Below the pieces are notes generated by a model. It worked only from the letters and a program-made list of their open reading frames with translations, searched no databases and was not told where the DNA came from. This document shows positions 1-10,529 of a stretch of DNA of 64,000 nt, piece by piece. The position numbers and the translations under genes are program-made. Position 1 is the stretch's first letter; each line of letters begins with the position of its first letter. Source of the DNA: Silene conica (Eukaryota; Streptophyta; Magnoliopsida; Caryophyllales; Caryophyllaceae); contig CM055314.2 in assembly GCA_029255685.2 (NCBI GenBank), forward strand, positions 2,188,399-2,252,398, in the 5' to 3' direction.

Positions 1-114
1 ATTATTTAAACTGATAAAAAAAAATCATGTGATGAGTATCATATTCGAGGGTAATGATTAGTCATAGAGAATAATATCCGAAAGAGTGATAGTTGATTGG
101 TAATTGAGAGGCTT
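1..114. other. intergenic left edge, no gene seen
   Basis: AT-rich sequence with no supported gene. Bases 112-114 are CTT, the left copy of the 3-bp target-site duplication of the CACTA element that begins at 115. Confidence 0.6.
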
Positions 115-619
115 CACTACTACAAAACCTCTTAACTACATCAGTGAATGCACATAGGTTTTTTAAAAAACCGATGTAGTAAATAATGCACATAGGTTTT
201 TTTCAAAATCCGATGTCCTTATAGAGTTATTTACATCGGTTATTTTTACAACTCATGTCCATAACTGATGGTAATTAATGGACATCTGTTGTTTTGTAAA
301 TCCCATGTCCATTAGCTGCTTATTTACATTAGATTTTAGAATAATCAAATGTCCATCTATGCTGCTTAACTCATACATACCCCCACCCACAACTCATATT
401 TTATTTCTTATTAAAATTATTATACACCCAGAACTCCTCGTTGGTTTCTCTCTCAAACAATCTTACAGATGCCAAGTCTTCGCCGACACCTATAACCGGA
501 CACCACCACCTGCACCACGGTGCCACCATCTACACAATTAAAACTCCGTAGTACAACACACTGTGATCTCTCCTTCTTAATACCCATCTCCACCAACCTC
601 TCCCTTCGTAATCCCAACA

Positions 620-750
620 ATGGCGACAATAGTAATAGCGAGTTCATGGGGTCGAGCTCTTGTTCAGATTATACCTTACACTTTCGCTGCTCTCGCCATC
701 GCCCTTTATATCGGCGTCTCCGTCCTCGGCGCTGCCTGGGTTGCTTTCAA
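620..750 (+). pseudogene. captured first exon of V-type H+-ATPase subunit c''
   Basis: An ATG at 620 opens a frame that reads like the N-terminus of the plant vacuolar ATPase proteolipid subunit c''. It contains ASSWGRALVQIIPYTF followed by IGVSVLGAAW, the start of the first membrane helices. The similarity stops after the GAAW residues at about 740, where a GT follows, consistent with an exon end. The parent subunit forms part of the Vo proton-translocating ring. Only this exon is present inside the CACTA element, so it is a captured fragment and not a functional gene. The frame runs on to 925 as non-homologous sequence. Confidence 0.8.
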
Positions 751-1048
751 ATCCCCAATTCTATGGTTTCATTCCATCTACATTATATCCCCAATTTATA
801 GGGTTTTTGACATCCTTGTGTTTTATTTGGGCGCTGGAGTTAGAGTTCTCTTGCTTGGTTTCCATGTTAGGTATACCAGGTTAGAGTTCTTGTTGCATAT
901 TTTTTTAATAAATAAGGAAACATAATTGTTTCTGTTGTCATGTGATTGAAGGGTTATTTAATCACTATTTTTTAATAAATAGGGAAAGAGACCCGAGAGT
1001 TTTGATGGCTAGTCAATGTACATTGGTCTATGTTTAAGGGTTCTTTAC

Positions 1049-1520
1049 ATGAATGAGTTTGACTTGCTAACAATTATTGGTAGAGGAGCTTATAGTGAGG
1101 TGAACGTTGATAGTTAAAATGTTTTATTTCATTCATAGCATTCATAACATTCTATCTGGTTTATTTCACTAGTTAAATTGCACTGTTGTGTTCGTATTGG
1201 CAATTCGAAAGTCTGCAATAAGTTCGTATTGATCTTATCTTTAGTGTGCTAGTGGCCAACGGAGAGAGTAGTTATTTTGTGATCATCACTGGATATGCAG
1301 ATTGCCTTCATAAGCTCTGTAAGCTTGATAACCTGTCTCTTCTACTTCTTGTGTCCACTTTATTTTACTGTTCTAATGTTAACTAATAGCACTTCAAGCT
1401 CAATATTGTATTGGATTCCCAATTTCCCATGCTTCAGGTTCACCTCTGCCGGGAGAAAAAATTAGGGAATGTTTATGCCATGAAAAAGTTGAAGAAAGCT
1501 GAAATGCTTAGTAGAGGATA
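1049..1520 (+). pseudogene. captured fragment of an NDR-type AGC protein kinase (two exons plus intron)
   Basis: Exon-like sequence 1049-1099 encodes EFDLLTIIGRGAYSE, the glycine-rich ATP loop of NDR/LATS-type AGC kinases, and ends at a GAG|GT donor. Sequence 1438-1518, after a TTCAG acceptor, encodes VHLCREKK and then YAMKKLKKAEML, the strand carrying the ATP-binding lysine. Joined at these sites the two pieces are in frame. The retained intron (1100-1437) shows that capture was from genomic DNA and not from mRNA. The fragment lacks the rest of the catalytic domain and cannot encode a kinase. Confidence 0.82.
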
Positions 1521-2280
1521 GATATCATCCTATATCATTCTGCTATAATCGACCTGGACCAAGTAAACCAACCAAATCTTTCTTTCACGCATTACTCATA
1601 AAATGTACATGAGAAAAAAATACTTATCCAATATAGAGACTATTTGTGTTTGTGTAAAAAAATGAAGGAAAAAGGTAAGCCAAGTGATGACAGAATGCTT
1701 GGGTATATTCCAGTGATTCCAAGTGAGTCACAGTTCGGTTTTGTATGATGTTTGCATTTTGGGATTCGATTTTATTTATCATATTTGTAAATTTTTTATA
1801 TTTATCATGTGCTGTTTTGACCTTGTAACAGTTTTCTTAGTTTGACAAAGGACAAAGAAGAGTTGCAAACCAATTGAATGAAATGAATAACATCTTGTAT
1901 AAAATCTTGGCAGGTATGATTTCGGGAATGCCGTCCTCCGAGATAGCCCAGCTTGCAAACTCATCCTTGAAACCTTGGGTATATTTCTTCACTGTAGATA
2001 TGTGGATAATGTTTGGTATAAGTTGATGAAATGTGTGATGGGAAGTTATGTTGTGAATCACTGTTGGCTTGGCTTGGCTTCATGATTTAATATAAATAAT
2101 CATATTATTACTTTACACTTACAGTTTACACACCAGATTAGATGTTCAAATTGGATCCCTTTATTTTTTATATCAGAATCACCATTTACCCACTGTGGGC
2201 AGTGGGCTGAGATCTTATTGCCAAACTTATGTTAGGTGTATTCACAAGGATCAATTGGGTGGGAGGGCAAGTGGTATAAG
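1521..2280. other. CACTA interior, unassigned
   Basis: Between the kinase and sucrose-phosphate synthase fragments there is AT-rich DNA. Around 1906-1975 a more complex stretch with coding-like composition could be part of another captured exon, but no family is recognised on either strand. Confidence 0.3.
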
Positions 2281-2403
2281 AATAAATTCTTCAGTTCTTC
2301 GTTCAGTTCTGAAGCTGATTGATAAATATGACTTATATGGTCAAGTTGCGTATCCAAAGCATCATAAGCAAGCTGATGTTCCTGAGATATATAGTTTAGC
2401 ATA
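2281..2403 (+). pseudogene. captured exon fragment of sucrose-phosphate synthase
   Basis: The frame contains [20 protein letters not shown] followed by QADVPEIY, a highly conserved stretch of the glycosyltransferase domain of plant sucrose-phosphate synthase (UDP-glucose + fructose-6-phosphate to sucrose-6-phosphate). Homology covers roughly 40 codons and ends at a stop at 2402-2404. The upstream 5' part of the same open frame (2195-2280) is not recognisable. It lies inside the CACTA element and is a captured fragment. Confidence 0.82.
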
Positions 2404-2404
2404 A

Positions 2405-3128
2405 AAAACAAATGTGTGATGAGAAGTTATATTCTTACAACACTCTATTCTTTTGCCTTTTCTTATAGTCTTTGGTTACGGACTTATAGTCCAGCAATTG
2501 AGTATTTGTGTGTGTATCCTTATTTGTTGCTTTAGAAGTGTCAAAGACGAAGGGTAAGATTTGGACAAACTACAAACATTGTGATTCGAGGGACATTGGC
2601 AGATGACTCAGCCAATTAGTGGATATCCTTGGATCAGAAGGTATGTTCTATCTTCTAAGGTCATTTCAATAATATATTCTTCTTATTGTTTTATGAGGAC
2701 TATCATGACATTTAAGTTATTACTAGTTATTACACAATAATAGGAGGGGAATTTGTACAAATGTGTTTTATTGGCTATTGAGATAAAGATAACCCAAGTA
2801 CATGTAATGTATAGTTTGATTTTGAAAACTATAATTCAGGAAATGCACGTTCCTTTACTGCACCAATCAGTTCAAATTTCAATTCATAATATTCAGAGTT
2901 CAGTCAGAGCAAGTATGCACAGCTGGTATACTCAAATTGAATTAGTTGTACGTATGAAACAACTCTACAAGTATGTAATTTTTCTTTGTGAAACTTGAGA
3001 TTGTGATATTGGTGCTTAAAATATTTTTGACTTCTTTCTAAATAACTTAAGTGTGTTTCTGGAAATGGTTTATGGTTATTCTTCTATAATTCTATTATTC
3101 TTTGATGATGCTATATGATTTGTATGAA
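2405..3128. other. CACTA interior, unassigned
   Basis: No supported gene. A short stretch at 2540-2640 looks exon-like and ends at an AAG|GT, but it could not be assigned to a family. Confidence 0.3.
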
Positions 3129-3164
3129 TATGTAAAGGTCCACCAGGTTTGAGAAACTCAGTAC

Positions 3165-3415
3165 TGGAGCATCAACGACAGCCAGTAGCAGCAGTAGTCA
3201 GTACCAGCAGTCAGCAGTAGTAGCATCAACAACAGCCAGTAGGAGCAGTAGTCAGTACCAGCAGCAGCCAACGGTCAGTAGCAAGAGCCTACAGCAAGTA
3301 GGAGCAGAAGCAATAACAAACAGCAGCAGCAACAAGCAGCAGCAGTAGCAACCAGCATAGTAGCAGTAGTAACAGCAACCAGCATAGTAGCAGCAGTGAC
3401 AGCAGCATTAAACAA
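3165..3415 (+). repeat. CAG/AGT-rich low-complexity tract in CACTA
   Basis: About 250 bases of imperfect CAG, AGT and CAA trinucleotides (for example CAGTAGCAGCAGTAGTCAGT) with larger repeated sub-blocks. It lies just before the right subterminal repeat array. It is open for poly-Gln/Ser/Ala stretches in some frames but has no start context or domain. Confidence 0.7.
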
Positions 3416-3689
3416 CAACACTAGTAGAAAACATGGTATGAAGAACGACCTTTATTGTCATAGTAATGTATAGTTTGATTTTGAAAACTTTGTGCGTCTC
3501 GTGAACTTTAATGGTATGTTGTATGAACTATTGTACGTATGACGAACGACCTTTGTTGGGTTCGTTCTTGAATTGAAATAATGTATGACGAACAACCTTT
3601 GTTGTCGTAATTTGTAATGAATGACCTCTGTTTGGGTACAATCCCACTTTTGTATTAACATTAGCATTGGCAACAACAATTCCAATTTT

Positions 3690-4100
3690 TTTTTAAAAAA
3701 AACCACACTAAAGGACAGAGGTTGTAATAAATCTGATGTATACTGGTCGATAATAGACATGGGATTTTGTAAAAATCTGATGTATATAACAACAATAGAC
3801 ATTGGATTTAAACGAAAGTCTGATGTAAAAATCAACAATAGACATAGGATTATTTTTAAGAAAAAACTGATGTAAATAACAATAATGGACATAGGATTTT
3901 TACATATTAGACATGGGATTTTACGAAAGTCCGTTGTCCATTATAAGCAATAGACATAGGATTTTCGAAAAATCCGATGTCCATTAGAGTAATGCACATC
4001 GGTTGTACAACCTATGTCTATTACAAACTAATGGACATAACTGAACTCTACATCGGTTCAAAAACCTATGTCTATTAGTCAAAACCTCCTATGTAGTAAG
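3690..4100. repeat. right subterminal repeat array of CACTA element
   Basis: Multiple copies of an approximately 35-50 bp motif centred on AATAGACATAGGATTTT and AATCCGATGTCCATTA, in direct and inverted order, matching the motif set at 130-350. These are the expected transposase-binding repeats. Confidence 0.75.
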
Positions 4101-4117
4101 CAACTTTTGTAGTAGTG

Positions 4118-4479
4118 CTTAAAAGAGAGTACGTAAATATAGCGTCGGAATTTGTTTACAAGATTTTATATGCACATAAAGGTATAATATGGCTGTTTGG
4201 AGGTGGATCGTGTAGTTTATGAAGTAATATTGAATTTGTTTTAACCCGTTGTTGAAAACAAATGTACCCGCGTATTACTCGATATTTACAAGTTCTTATT
4301 TAACAAAGGTGTATATGTCTTAAGTTTATGACCCATTAGGTAATATGTGTAAGATGAAAACGTAATGTATTGGGCTAAACAACAATTTTGTTATGCTTAA
4401 AAAGATATTTGACCGATTTTGATGTTAAGATGAATACCTTTGTCTTAAGAGAGGCTAACCTACTCTTTTTTGCATGGGT
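4118..4479. other. intergenic, no gene seen
   Basis: AT-rich sequence. CTT at 4118-4120 is the right target-site duplication of the CACTA element. Nothing else is supported. Confidence 0.5.
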
Positions 4480-4713
4480 TATTACTTTCCACATAATACA
4501 AGCAGCCTTGCCTCCATATAATACTAATAATTATGATAAATTATATACTAATAATAAATTATATAATAATTATAAATTTCATCCCCGAAACGCCAGGTTT
4601 CCTTAATGCAGCCTTGCCTCCATATAATACTAATAATTATGATAAATTATATACTAATAATAAATTATATAATAATTATAAATTCCATCCCCGAAACGCC
4701 AGGTTTCCTTAAT
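4480..4713 (+). pseudogene. truncated relative of the 126-aa secreted peptide gene, with 106-bp tandem duplication
   Basis: The end of the frame that stops near 4605 encodes an Asn/Tyr-rich stretch ending HPRNARFP and a stop. This matches the C-terminus of the intact gene at 10149-10529, which ends RPRNVRFP. The last-exon segment 4502-4607 is repeated almost exactly as 4608-4713 (period 106 bp). Downstream similarity to the intact gene's 3' flank continues to about 4935. The signal-peptide half is not recognisable upstream, where a frame starting at 4388 carries unrelated sequence. It is therefore treated as a pseudogene fragment. Confidence 0.7.
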
Positions 4714-4935
4714 TAAAGGGTGTTGCTCAATCATGGACGAGAATACGTCCTTCTCCGTCACTGGTTTACTCTCTTTATGTGTTTCTGTTTTAACTTTGTG
4801 TTGAACTACATACTGCTCCAAATATATTATTAGGAGTCTATCTATATATTCGTGTGCATTTTATATTTTATGTTCCTTTTTATTATGCTTATAATATATT
4901 TCTCTTTTTATTGCCCTACTTTCATTTTCATCTCC
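4714..4935 (+). repeat. duplicated 3' flank of the peptide gene
   Basis: From GGGTGTTGCTCAATCATGGA through the AT-rich tail this segment matches 10530-10930, downstream of the intact peptide gene, and part of 17540-17830. It marks a third copy of the same locus outside the tandem pair. Confidence 0.7.
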
Positions 4936-5559
4936 TGAAACTATTCTTGTCTTGGCTAAACTTTGTCTTTCCACCTTTGTTTTTGTTGTTTCAAAATGTT
5001 GTGTACGTACTATTAGGGTTCAGAAAATCCGAATTCGATTCGAAATCAGAAAAATATCCGAATATATGGATACCATTTAAATTGGATATCCGATCTAGTT
5101 TTTTCCGAATAAACTGAATCAGATGTGGGTTTTGATTTTCTTAAACCCTAATATTCGAATCCAATCCGAAATTTAATAAGTTGAAGAATTTTTTTAAAAA
5201 AAATAAAGAAAATGAAGGCAAAACAGAAAACACATCGGATATTAAAAAACATTACAAATCAACCCAAACCTTGATTTAAATTGCATTCAAATGAAGAAAT
5301 CTAAAGTTATAACTACAACCAAATCTACAGTTTCATACAAATTCGTAAAACATGATGCCACACTAGCCCAATCTCGTGCGAGTCCTCTTTCCCCTCGGTA
5401 TTGAACTTGAACCGGTAGATGTATCTTCCTCTTAGACAGGGCTAAGTTTCATACAAATTCGTAAAACATGATGCCACATTGCCACAATGTTTTCAAACTA
5501 CGATCATTACTAATGGTTATTACTTTGTAACCTCTTACACTTGAGCTCATTAAAACTAA
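4936..5559. other. intergenic, no gene seen
   Basis: AT-rich. At 5020-5160 there are repeated short CCGAAT/ATTCGA motifs in both orientations, possibly an old MITE. A 37-base segment with ATACAAATTCGTAAAACATG occurs twice (about 5334 and 5451). No gene is supported. Confidence 0.4.
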
Positions 5560-6706
5560 TATTACTATTAACATAAATAAATCATTCACAATCACCCTTA
5601 TAACTAGCATCTTGACCATTTACCACTACTTCGCCATTCTACCAACACGTCAATGGGTAATTATTTACCTCCATTATAAATCAAAGAGTTTAAAAGTACA
5701 ATTGTCTGAAACAATAATGGATAAAGTTCGCGGAAGTTATGACACTAAGATGACACTCACTCGTGATGTAATGACTCATCCTCCCAAGCCAACGAGCATC
5801 AACATCTACGAACCTGAGACACTGCTCACCATTACATGGATCATCACAGTAAAACAACAACAAGCGTCAGAAATGGCTGTAATAAGACGATCACAATACA
5901 ATAACTTAACACCATGATCTGATAACCACAATCAACTCATATCACTGTCACAATAATACAGGTGGTGCCCTCTAGCCCCACATCAATCCCTCACTTGCTC
6001 GTGGCAAGGGGTCCTAGATCCTTAATGTGCACATCCCATCTGTGGCTGGTCCCACGAACAGCGATCGTAGGAGTGAGAGTTGTTTCTCGCAACGGTCTCA
6101 CACATATGTTCCCAATACAATCTCAACAGTATATAGTGATAACAGAATACAATAACAACCATATCGTCGTCACAGTCATATTACACAGAAGTGAGTAGGG
6201 AAACCCTACCTCAAGCAATCAACAAGAAGATGTAAGCCAAATCCGTTTTACCAACACTCCTCTACGAATTCATCTCGTAAGAATTATAGATATACGAATT
6301 ACTCACTAAGGCATAACCAAACTAATGCGGATGAAACTGATAAAACAACACTTACTCGTTAATCGCGAATTAGATTATTAGATGCTAGGCGCTCTTGTAC
6401 ACTTGTTAGAGACTCTTGATGGAATTAGAGAGTAAGGGATGAAAGGATATTAGGGTTTTCTTAATTCTGATTAAGGTAAAATGAGGTTTTAATCCTCGGG
6501 TGAACTTTTATAATTAACCGCGGCTCAGCTCACGGAAAGACCTACTCGACCGAATTGGAACAACTCGGTCGAGTTACACTGGCTTGGTCGAGCTACAGTT
6601 ACTCGGCCGAGTTGCACCTTCTCAGCTGAGTCTGACCTACTCGATCGAGTAGCCTAACTCGACTGAATTGAGTCACAACTCAACTACGCTAAAAAAAGGT
6701 GTTACA
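5560..6706. mobile_element. Ty3/gypsy LTR-like fragment
   Basis: The segment ends in GGTGTTACA (6698-6706), a common terminus of plant Ty3/gypsy LTRs. It contains a stretch at about 5943-6200 related in reverse complement to 51740-51990. The CTCGGTCGAG-rich sequence at 6520-6670 is part of it and is repeated in the second unit of the tandem duplication (14930-15100). No internal retrotransposon coding region is attached, so it is a solo or truncated LTR. The left boundary is uncertain. Confidence 0.45.
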
Positions 6707-9118
6707 CTAATTGCTTCTACAGACATCAAGAAATTCATGGACTACATGAACTACAAAATTAATGAAGTCACCTTGACATTTTCAAACTATCACATGCTAA
6801 TTACTCAACAATAGCCTTTGTTTTGTCATTATTGTGAGATGGGACAACATTACTCGTTAATTCGGAATTGATTCTTCTTCATAATTTATGCCCAAAATAT
6901 AGTCAAGAAGATAAAGACAATAATCTCACAATTCATATCTTCAAGTCGTTGCACGACTTGAAATTTAAAAAGCAAACATAGAGAATGGGGCGAGTTTTTT
7001 TTTTTTTTTTTTTAATATTAAGACTGTCTAAAATAACACCGATTTAAACAAAATTGAAATTAAGTTCAAATGAAAATGGCCATAAACTATTTCACAAAGT
7101 TATAAGTAGGGTAAATTGAGGGGAGGCCTCTACATAAACACACGCCAACAAGCTGACCAAACCACGAGAAAATTGAAAAATAATTAAGCTTCTATGCATT
7201 TTTTCATACATTTTTAGTTATTGAACATACATTGCATTTTTTTCTAAGCGAACAATATATTGTATATTTCTAATTCAATGTTTATAATGAATGTGCTCAA
7301 AAACTTCATATTAAAGTTCATAATATTTAAAGCAAAACTCAAAAAAAATTAATAGAACTCTTAAAATTTGAAAAAAAACAATCGTCGGTTTCTGAGCTCT
7401 TAACCACGGATTATGATCTCTTAAAATTTTTCGAATGAAAAAATTGAGTATTTCGGGAAAAGTGTCAAACCTCAAGAGCACCGCCTGAATTTTTCATAAT
7501 AAATTGAAATGACTCCCTATTTCTTTTTAGTATTTGTATCAAACAAAAGATAAACAAATAGGCGAAACTATAATTGTATTAAAGATGAAACTGTAGATCG
7601 GCACTAATGTACTACGAAGTACCCCAGAAATTACCCTCCAATTCCAATCCATGTACGGTATCAATAATTGGAACTTGGAAGAACCTTTGAAATTTCAAAC
7701 AAGCAAGGGCCCTATACTACAACGCGGGGTTACCACCTTTAAATGTAAAGGGACAATGGCCGGAAATTATCTGAGCCGGCTCGTAGTGTCCTCGGAATCA
7801 GCTCGGTCAAAGCTCGGCTCGAAATCGATCAAAACTAATTTCGAGCCGATTTTGAGTCGGGGTGGACCAATTCCGAGCCGATTCCGAGCTGATTCCAAAC
7901 TTAGTAGAGCTCGAAATCGGAAGTTCGGTTACGCTCGTTTTATCTATTATTTTTAGATATATTGTCATTTTGTAATTTTTTTTATTCCTTATAAAATGTC
8001 ATTCCTTATAAAATGTCATTTTAACATTTATAATCATATGTTTCTTATATATGATAAGTATTTTATATTTGCATTTAGATTAAAATATATTTAAAATATA
8101 CTAGTTCAAGAAAGTTAAGAAAAAAATTATTTAACCGAATTCGAATAGAGCTCGAGACTAATCTAAGCTGGTTCAGAGCTTTGATTTTTTTAAGCTCGGA
8201 TAATTCCGAGCCGATTCCGAGCTCAAATTTAAGCTTATGAGCCGATTCCAAGCTCACCCGTGCTCGAACTCAAATCGGCTCGGTTACACCCTGTCTGCAT
8301 GCCACAATGGAGAGTGTCCTAGAAATTACTCCTCCATTGATGTTCCTTGTATTTTTTTTTTTGTTGGTTCAACGGAGCGCACACTTAGTCGCATTATAAT
8401 AAGGGGAAGGGGAATTCGATCATCGACTCTATTGTCCACAATATAATAACTCCGTCATAACGATTAGACTAAGACATATTCGGTAACACAGGGAGGTGAT
8501 GGTTGTTAATTGAGGAGCGTATTTAAAAAAAAAACAGACTATCTTACTTGTGATCATTTGTCACAAGCGTATGGCGTCTTACAACTCCTCTCCCACTTGC
8601 TCTGTCACTCGCTTTTTTGTGAGAGACGACAAACTTATGATAAAATAATATCGTTACAAACCAGAATTTGTGTAAAAAATGGGTACCCAAATAATGGTTT
8701 GAGCTATATATGTTTCTCGTTAGTAATTTTGTTCCATTAACGTTTTAACTTTACGTAAATTTAACTATTGATGTCATGATCATCGTTTTATTACTACATC
8801 TACTCGCACATATTAATATTATTTTCATTTTTTTATTTTACGTAAGTAGTAATTTAATGAAATAAAAAGAACATTAATGTGTGGAAAAAAACACACATCT
8901 CAAATCATTGTCTCAAACTCGTGTTTTTATGGATGACTTTAATCTGTAAAACCGTGGTTAAATTGTGGTCTTAAGAAACCATTTATTTAATTTTAAATGA
9001 GCATTTCCCTCCTAATTAATAACATATCCTTATTAGTTTGAGTTAAAAATTTACATTTAATTTATTTTGACCTTAATAAAATATAGGAAATTGTAAATTA
9101 GTTAATGGAAAAGAAGGC
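6707..9118. other. intergenic part of duplication unit 1, no gene
   Basis: No supported gene. 7757-8299 is an insertion relative to unit 2. It is rich in CCGAGCCGATTCCGAGCT-like motifs in direct and inverted order and ends in CGGTTACACCCT, probably a degraded MITE. Poly-T and AT-rich tracts make up most of the rest. Confidence 0.45.
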
Positions 9119-9203
9119 GCAAATACAAAAGGTAGGTTTGTAAAGGAGGTGACGTTGAGAAGGTGACATCCTTTAGCAAGTAGCAACGACTTCACGTAGA
9201 CCA
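9119..9203 (+). repeat. upstream direct repeat of the peptide gene promoter segment
   Basis: The segment GGTAGGTTTGTAAAGGAGGT through ACTTCACGTAGACCA is repeated at 9932-10009, about 140 bp before the peptide gene start codon, and again in unit 2 at 17203-17300. Upstream promoter sequence of the peptide locus has therefore been locally duplicated. Confidence 0.75.
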
Positions 9204-9496
9204 CAATTAGGGTTGGCAATGGATAGGGTATTGGTAGGGTCCAATAAAATCGAACTGACTCTGAGTTACATACCTAGGCCCGTACTCGACCCAGATCCAA
9301 GAGGCAAAAACTTCAAATTAAAGTTGATCTTTTATATAAAAGCAACAACCATGATGCTAGGCGTCAGCTTGTGGTTAAAAGTAATTTTTCAAAGAAAAAC
9401 GGATAGTGTTCATCTTAGTGCAGGTGGCAAATCAAGTGGGGATTTAAGGTGCATCCACATGCCCTCCCACTTGTAATAGTGTTAGAGGGTAATATC

Positions 9497-9876
9497 AAGG
9501 GCCGGCTATTTGGGTGTGTAGGCCGCGCGGTCGCATAGGGCCCCCGATTTTTGGGGCCTAATAAAGTTAAATTAAGAATATATAGTATTAATTAGTGAGG
9601 TTAATATTCATGAAATGTAAAAAATTACACAATGGTTTAGTTTTTGATGTTTTGGAGTTTCCACGTTCGTAATACAAGATCGATTCTCCTTAACTACACT
9701 TTTCCTAATACTTTTTGTTATCTAAAAAAATATATTAATAAAACTTTTACGTTATACTTGTATAATAATATGAAATGAATAAACTATTAACATTTGCATA
9801 TATTAACGTAAATAACGATATCGGGGACATTTTCGAAATTTTGCACTGGGCACTCGAAATCTCGGAGACAGCCCTT
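9497..9876. mobile_element. hAT-type MITE
   Basis: The ends are AAGGGCCGG and its imperfect complement ACAGCCCTT, flanked by the 8-bp direct repeat GTAATATC at 9489-9496 and 9877-9884. An 8-bp duplication and terminal AAGGGCC are typical of hAT elements. It is 380 bp and non-coding, and it lies between the two promoter repeats upstream of the peptide gene. It is absent from unit 2. Confidence 0.75.
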
Positions 9877-10052
9877 GTAATATCCGTATTTAACTTTTAA
9901 CGGATAGTATCCGTCCTCAATGACATAAGTTGCAAATACATAAGGTAGGTTTGTAAAGGAGACGAAGGTGAGAAGGTGACATCCTTTAGCAACGACTTCA
10001 CGTAGACCATAATAACCACAAGTCACAACCACAACATTCCATCATTCCTTCC

Positions 10053-10060
10053 TATATAAA
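10053..10060 (+). promoter_or_regulatory. TATA box of the peptide gene
   Basis: TATATAAA sits 89 bases before the ATG at 10149, a normal distance for a plant TATA box plus a short 5' leader. The sequence between them is A-rich and has no other ATG. Confidence 0.7.
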
Positions 10061-10148
10061 AGGACACTTAACTCGAAACATATATAGAAGTATAGAACAC
10101 ACACATACATTAATAAGTTGAAAAACAAGTTAATAATAATTAATTAAG

Positions 10149-10529
10149 ATGAAGTCGAGTTCATCAAAAATGGTGAAACCTGCATCCATGATTTGGGTTG
10201 TAGTCGTGGCGATGATGTTGATGACATCAAGCGTGGTTTCCGCTTCTGGTGGCACGCCTCATCGCCGCCTTCTTATGTTTGAAAAATTAGTAGAAGGTGC
10301 TTCCAAAGTTTTCCCAAAACTTGATAACAATTACAACAACAAGTTTACTGAAAACCAAAAGAAAGTTGCCGAGTACAATGCTAAAAAAGCTGTCAAAAAA
10401 GTTGTCAAAGAAGCAATCGAACAAGGAATGGAAGCAGCCTTGTCTCCATCTAATACTAATACTAATAATAATTATGATCATTTAAATAATAATTATAAAT
10501 CCCGTCCCCGAAACGTCAGGTTTCCTTAA
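10149..10529 (+). CDS. small secreted protein, possible peptide precursor, 126 aa, family unrecognised
   Basis: This is a single-exon gene with ATG at 10149 and TAA at 10527-10529. Residues 1-32 form a classic signal peptide: a basic start with Lys/Ser, a hydrophobic core rich in Val, Met and Trp, then VSASGG as a likely cleavage site. The mature part has a dibasic HRRLLMFE segment, a Lys/Ala-rich amphipathic stretch (about residues 70-98), then an Asn/Thr-rich low-complexity run from AAT/AAC codons, and a terminal RPRNVRFP. This last block is kept in the two damaged relatives (about 4605 and 17458), which suggests that the end of the protein is the part that matters. A TATA box lies 89 bp upstream. 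The layout (signal peptide, variable middle, conserved C-terminus) is that of plant peptide-hormone precursors. It does not match the CLE, CEP, IDA, PSK, RGF or PEP motifs known to me. The function is unknown. It could also be a simple apoplastic basic protein. Confidence 0.72.
   Translation: MKSSSSKMVKPASMIWVVVVAMMLMTSSVVSASGGTPHRRLLMFEKLVEGASKVFPKLDNNYNNKFTENQKKVAEYNAKKAVKKVVKEAIEQGMEAALSPSNTNTNNNYDHLNNNYKSRPRNVRFP
10436..10510 (+). repeat. Asn-codon microsatellite in peptide gene
   Basis: Runs of AAT/AAC/ACT triplets encode the Asn/Thr-rich linker. The same tract varies in length among the three related loci (4515-4575, 10450-10505, 17385-17420). Confidence 0.65.

Larger units (their letters stand above)
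115..4117. mobile_element. CACTA (En/Spm-type) transposon, non-autonomous, gene-carrying
   Basis: The element starts with CACTACTACAAAA at 115-127 and ends with its exact reverse complement at 4105-4117. Both ends are flanked by CTT (112-114 and 4118-4120), the 3-bp target-site duplication expected for CACTA elements. Inside the ends lie subterminal repeats, about 130-350 on the left and 3700-4090 on the right. They are many variants of a short motif resembling GACATAGGATTTT followed by TCCGATGT in both orientations, as expected of transposase-binding subterminal repeats. No transposase (TNPD or TNPA) reading frame is visible, so it must be mobilised in trans. The interior carries three recognisable host-gene fragments, annotated separately. 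The perfect inverted ends and intact duplication suggest a fairly recent insertion. Confidence 0.93.

Noticed and set aside
278..541. 87-aa ORF near the left CACTA end
   Set aside because: It overlaps the subterminal repeats and has no similarity. It is a chance frame.
7757..8299. GAGCTCGG/CCGAGCC-rich block as a CpG island or regulatory cluster
   Set aside because: It is an insertion relative to unit 2 and looks like a degraded repeat element, with no attached gene.
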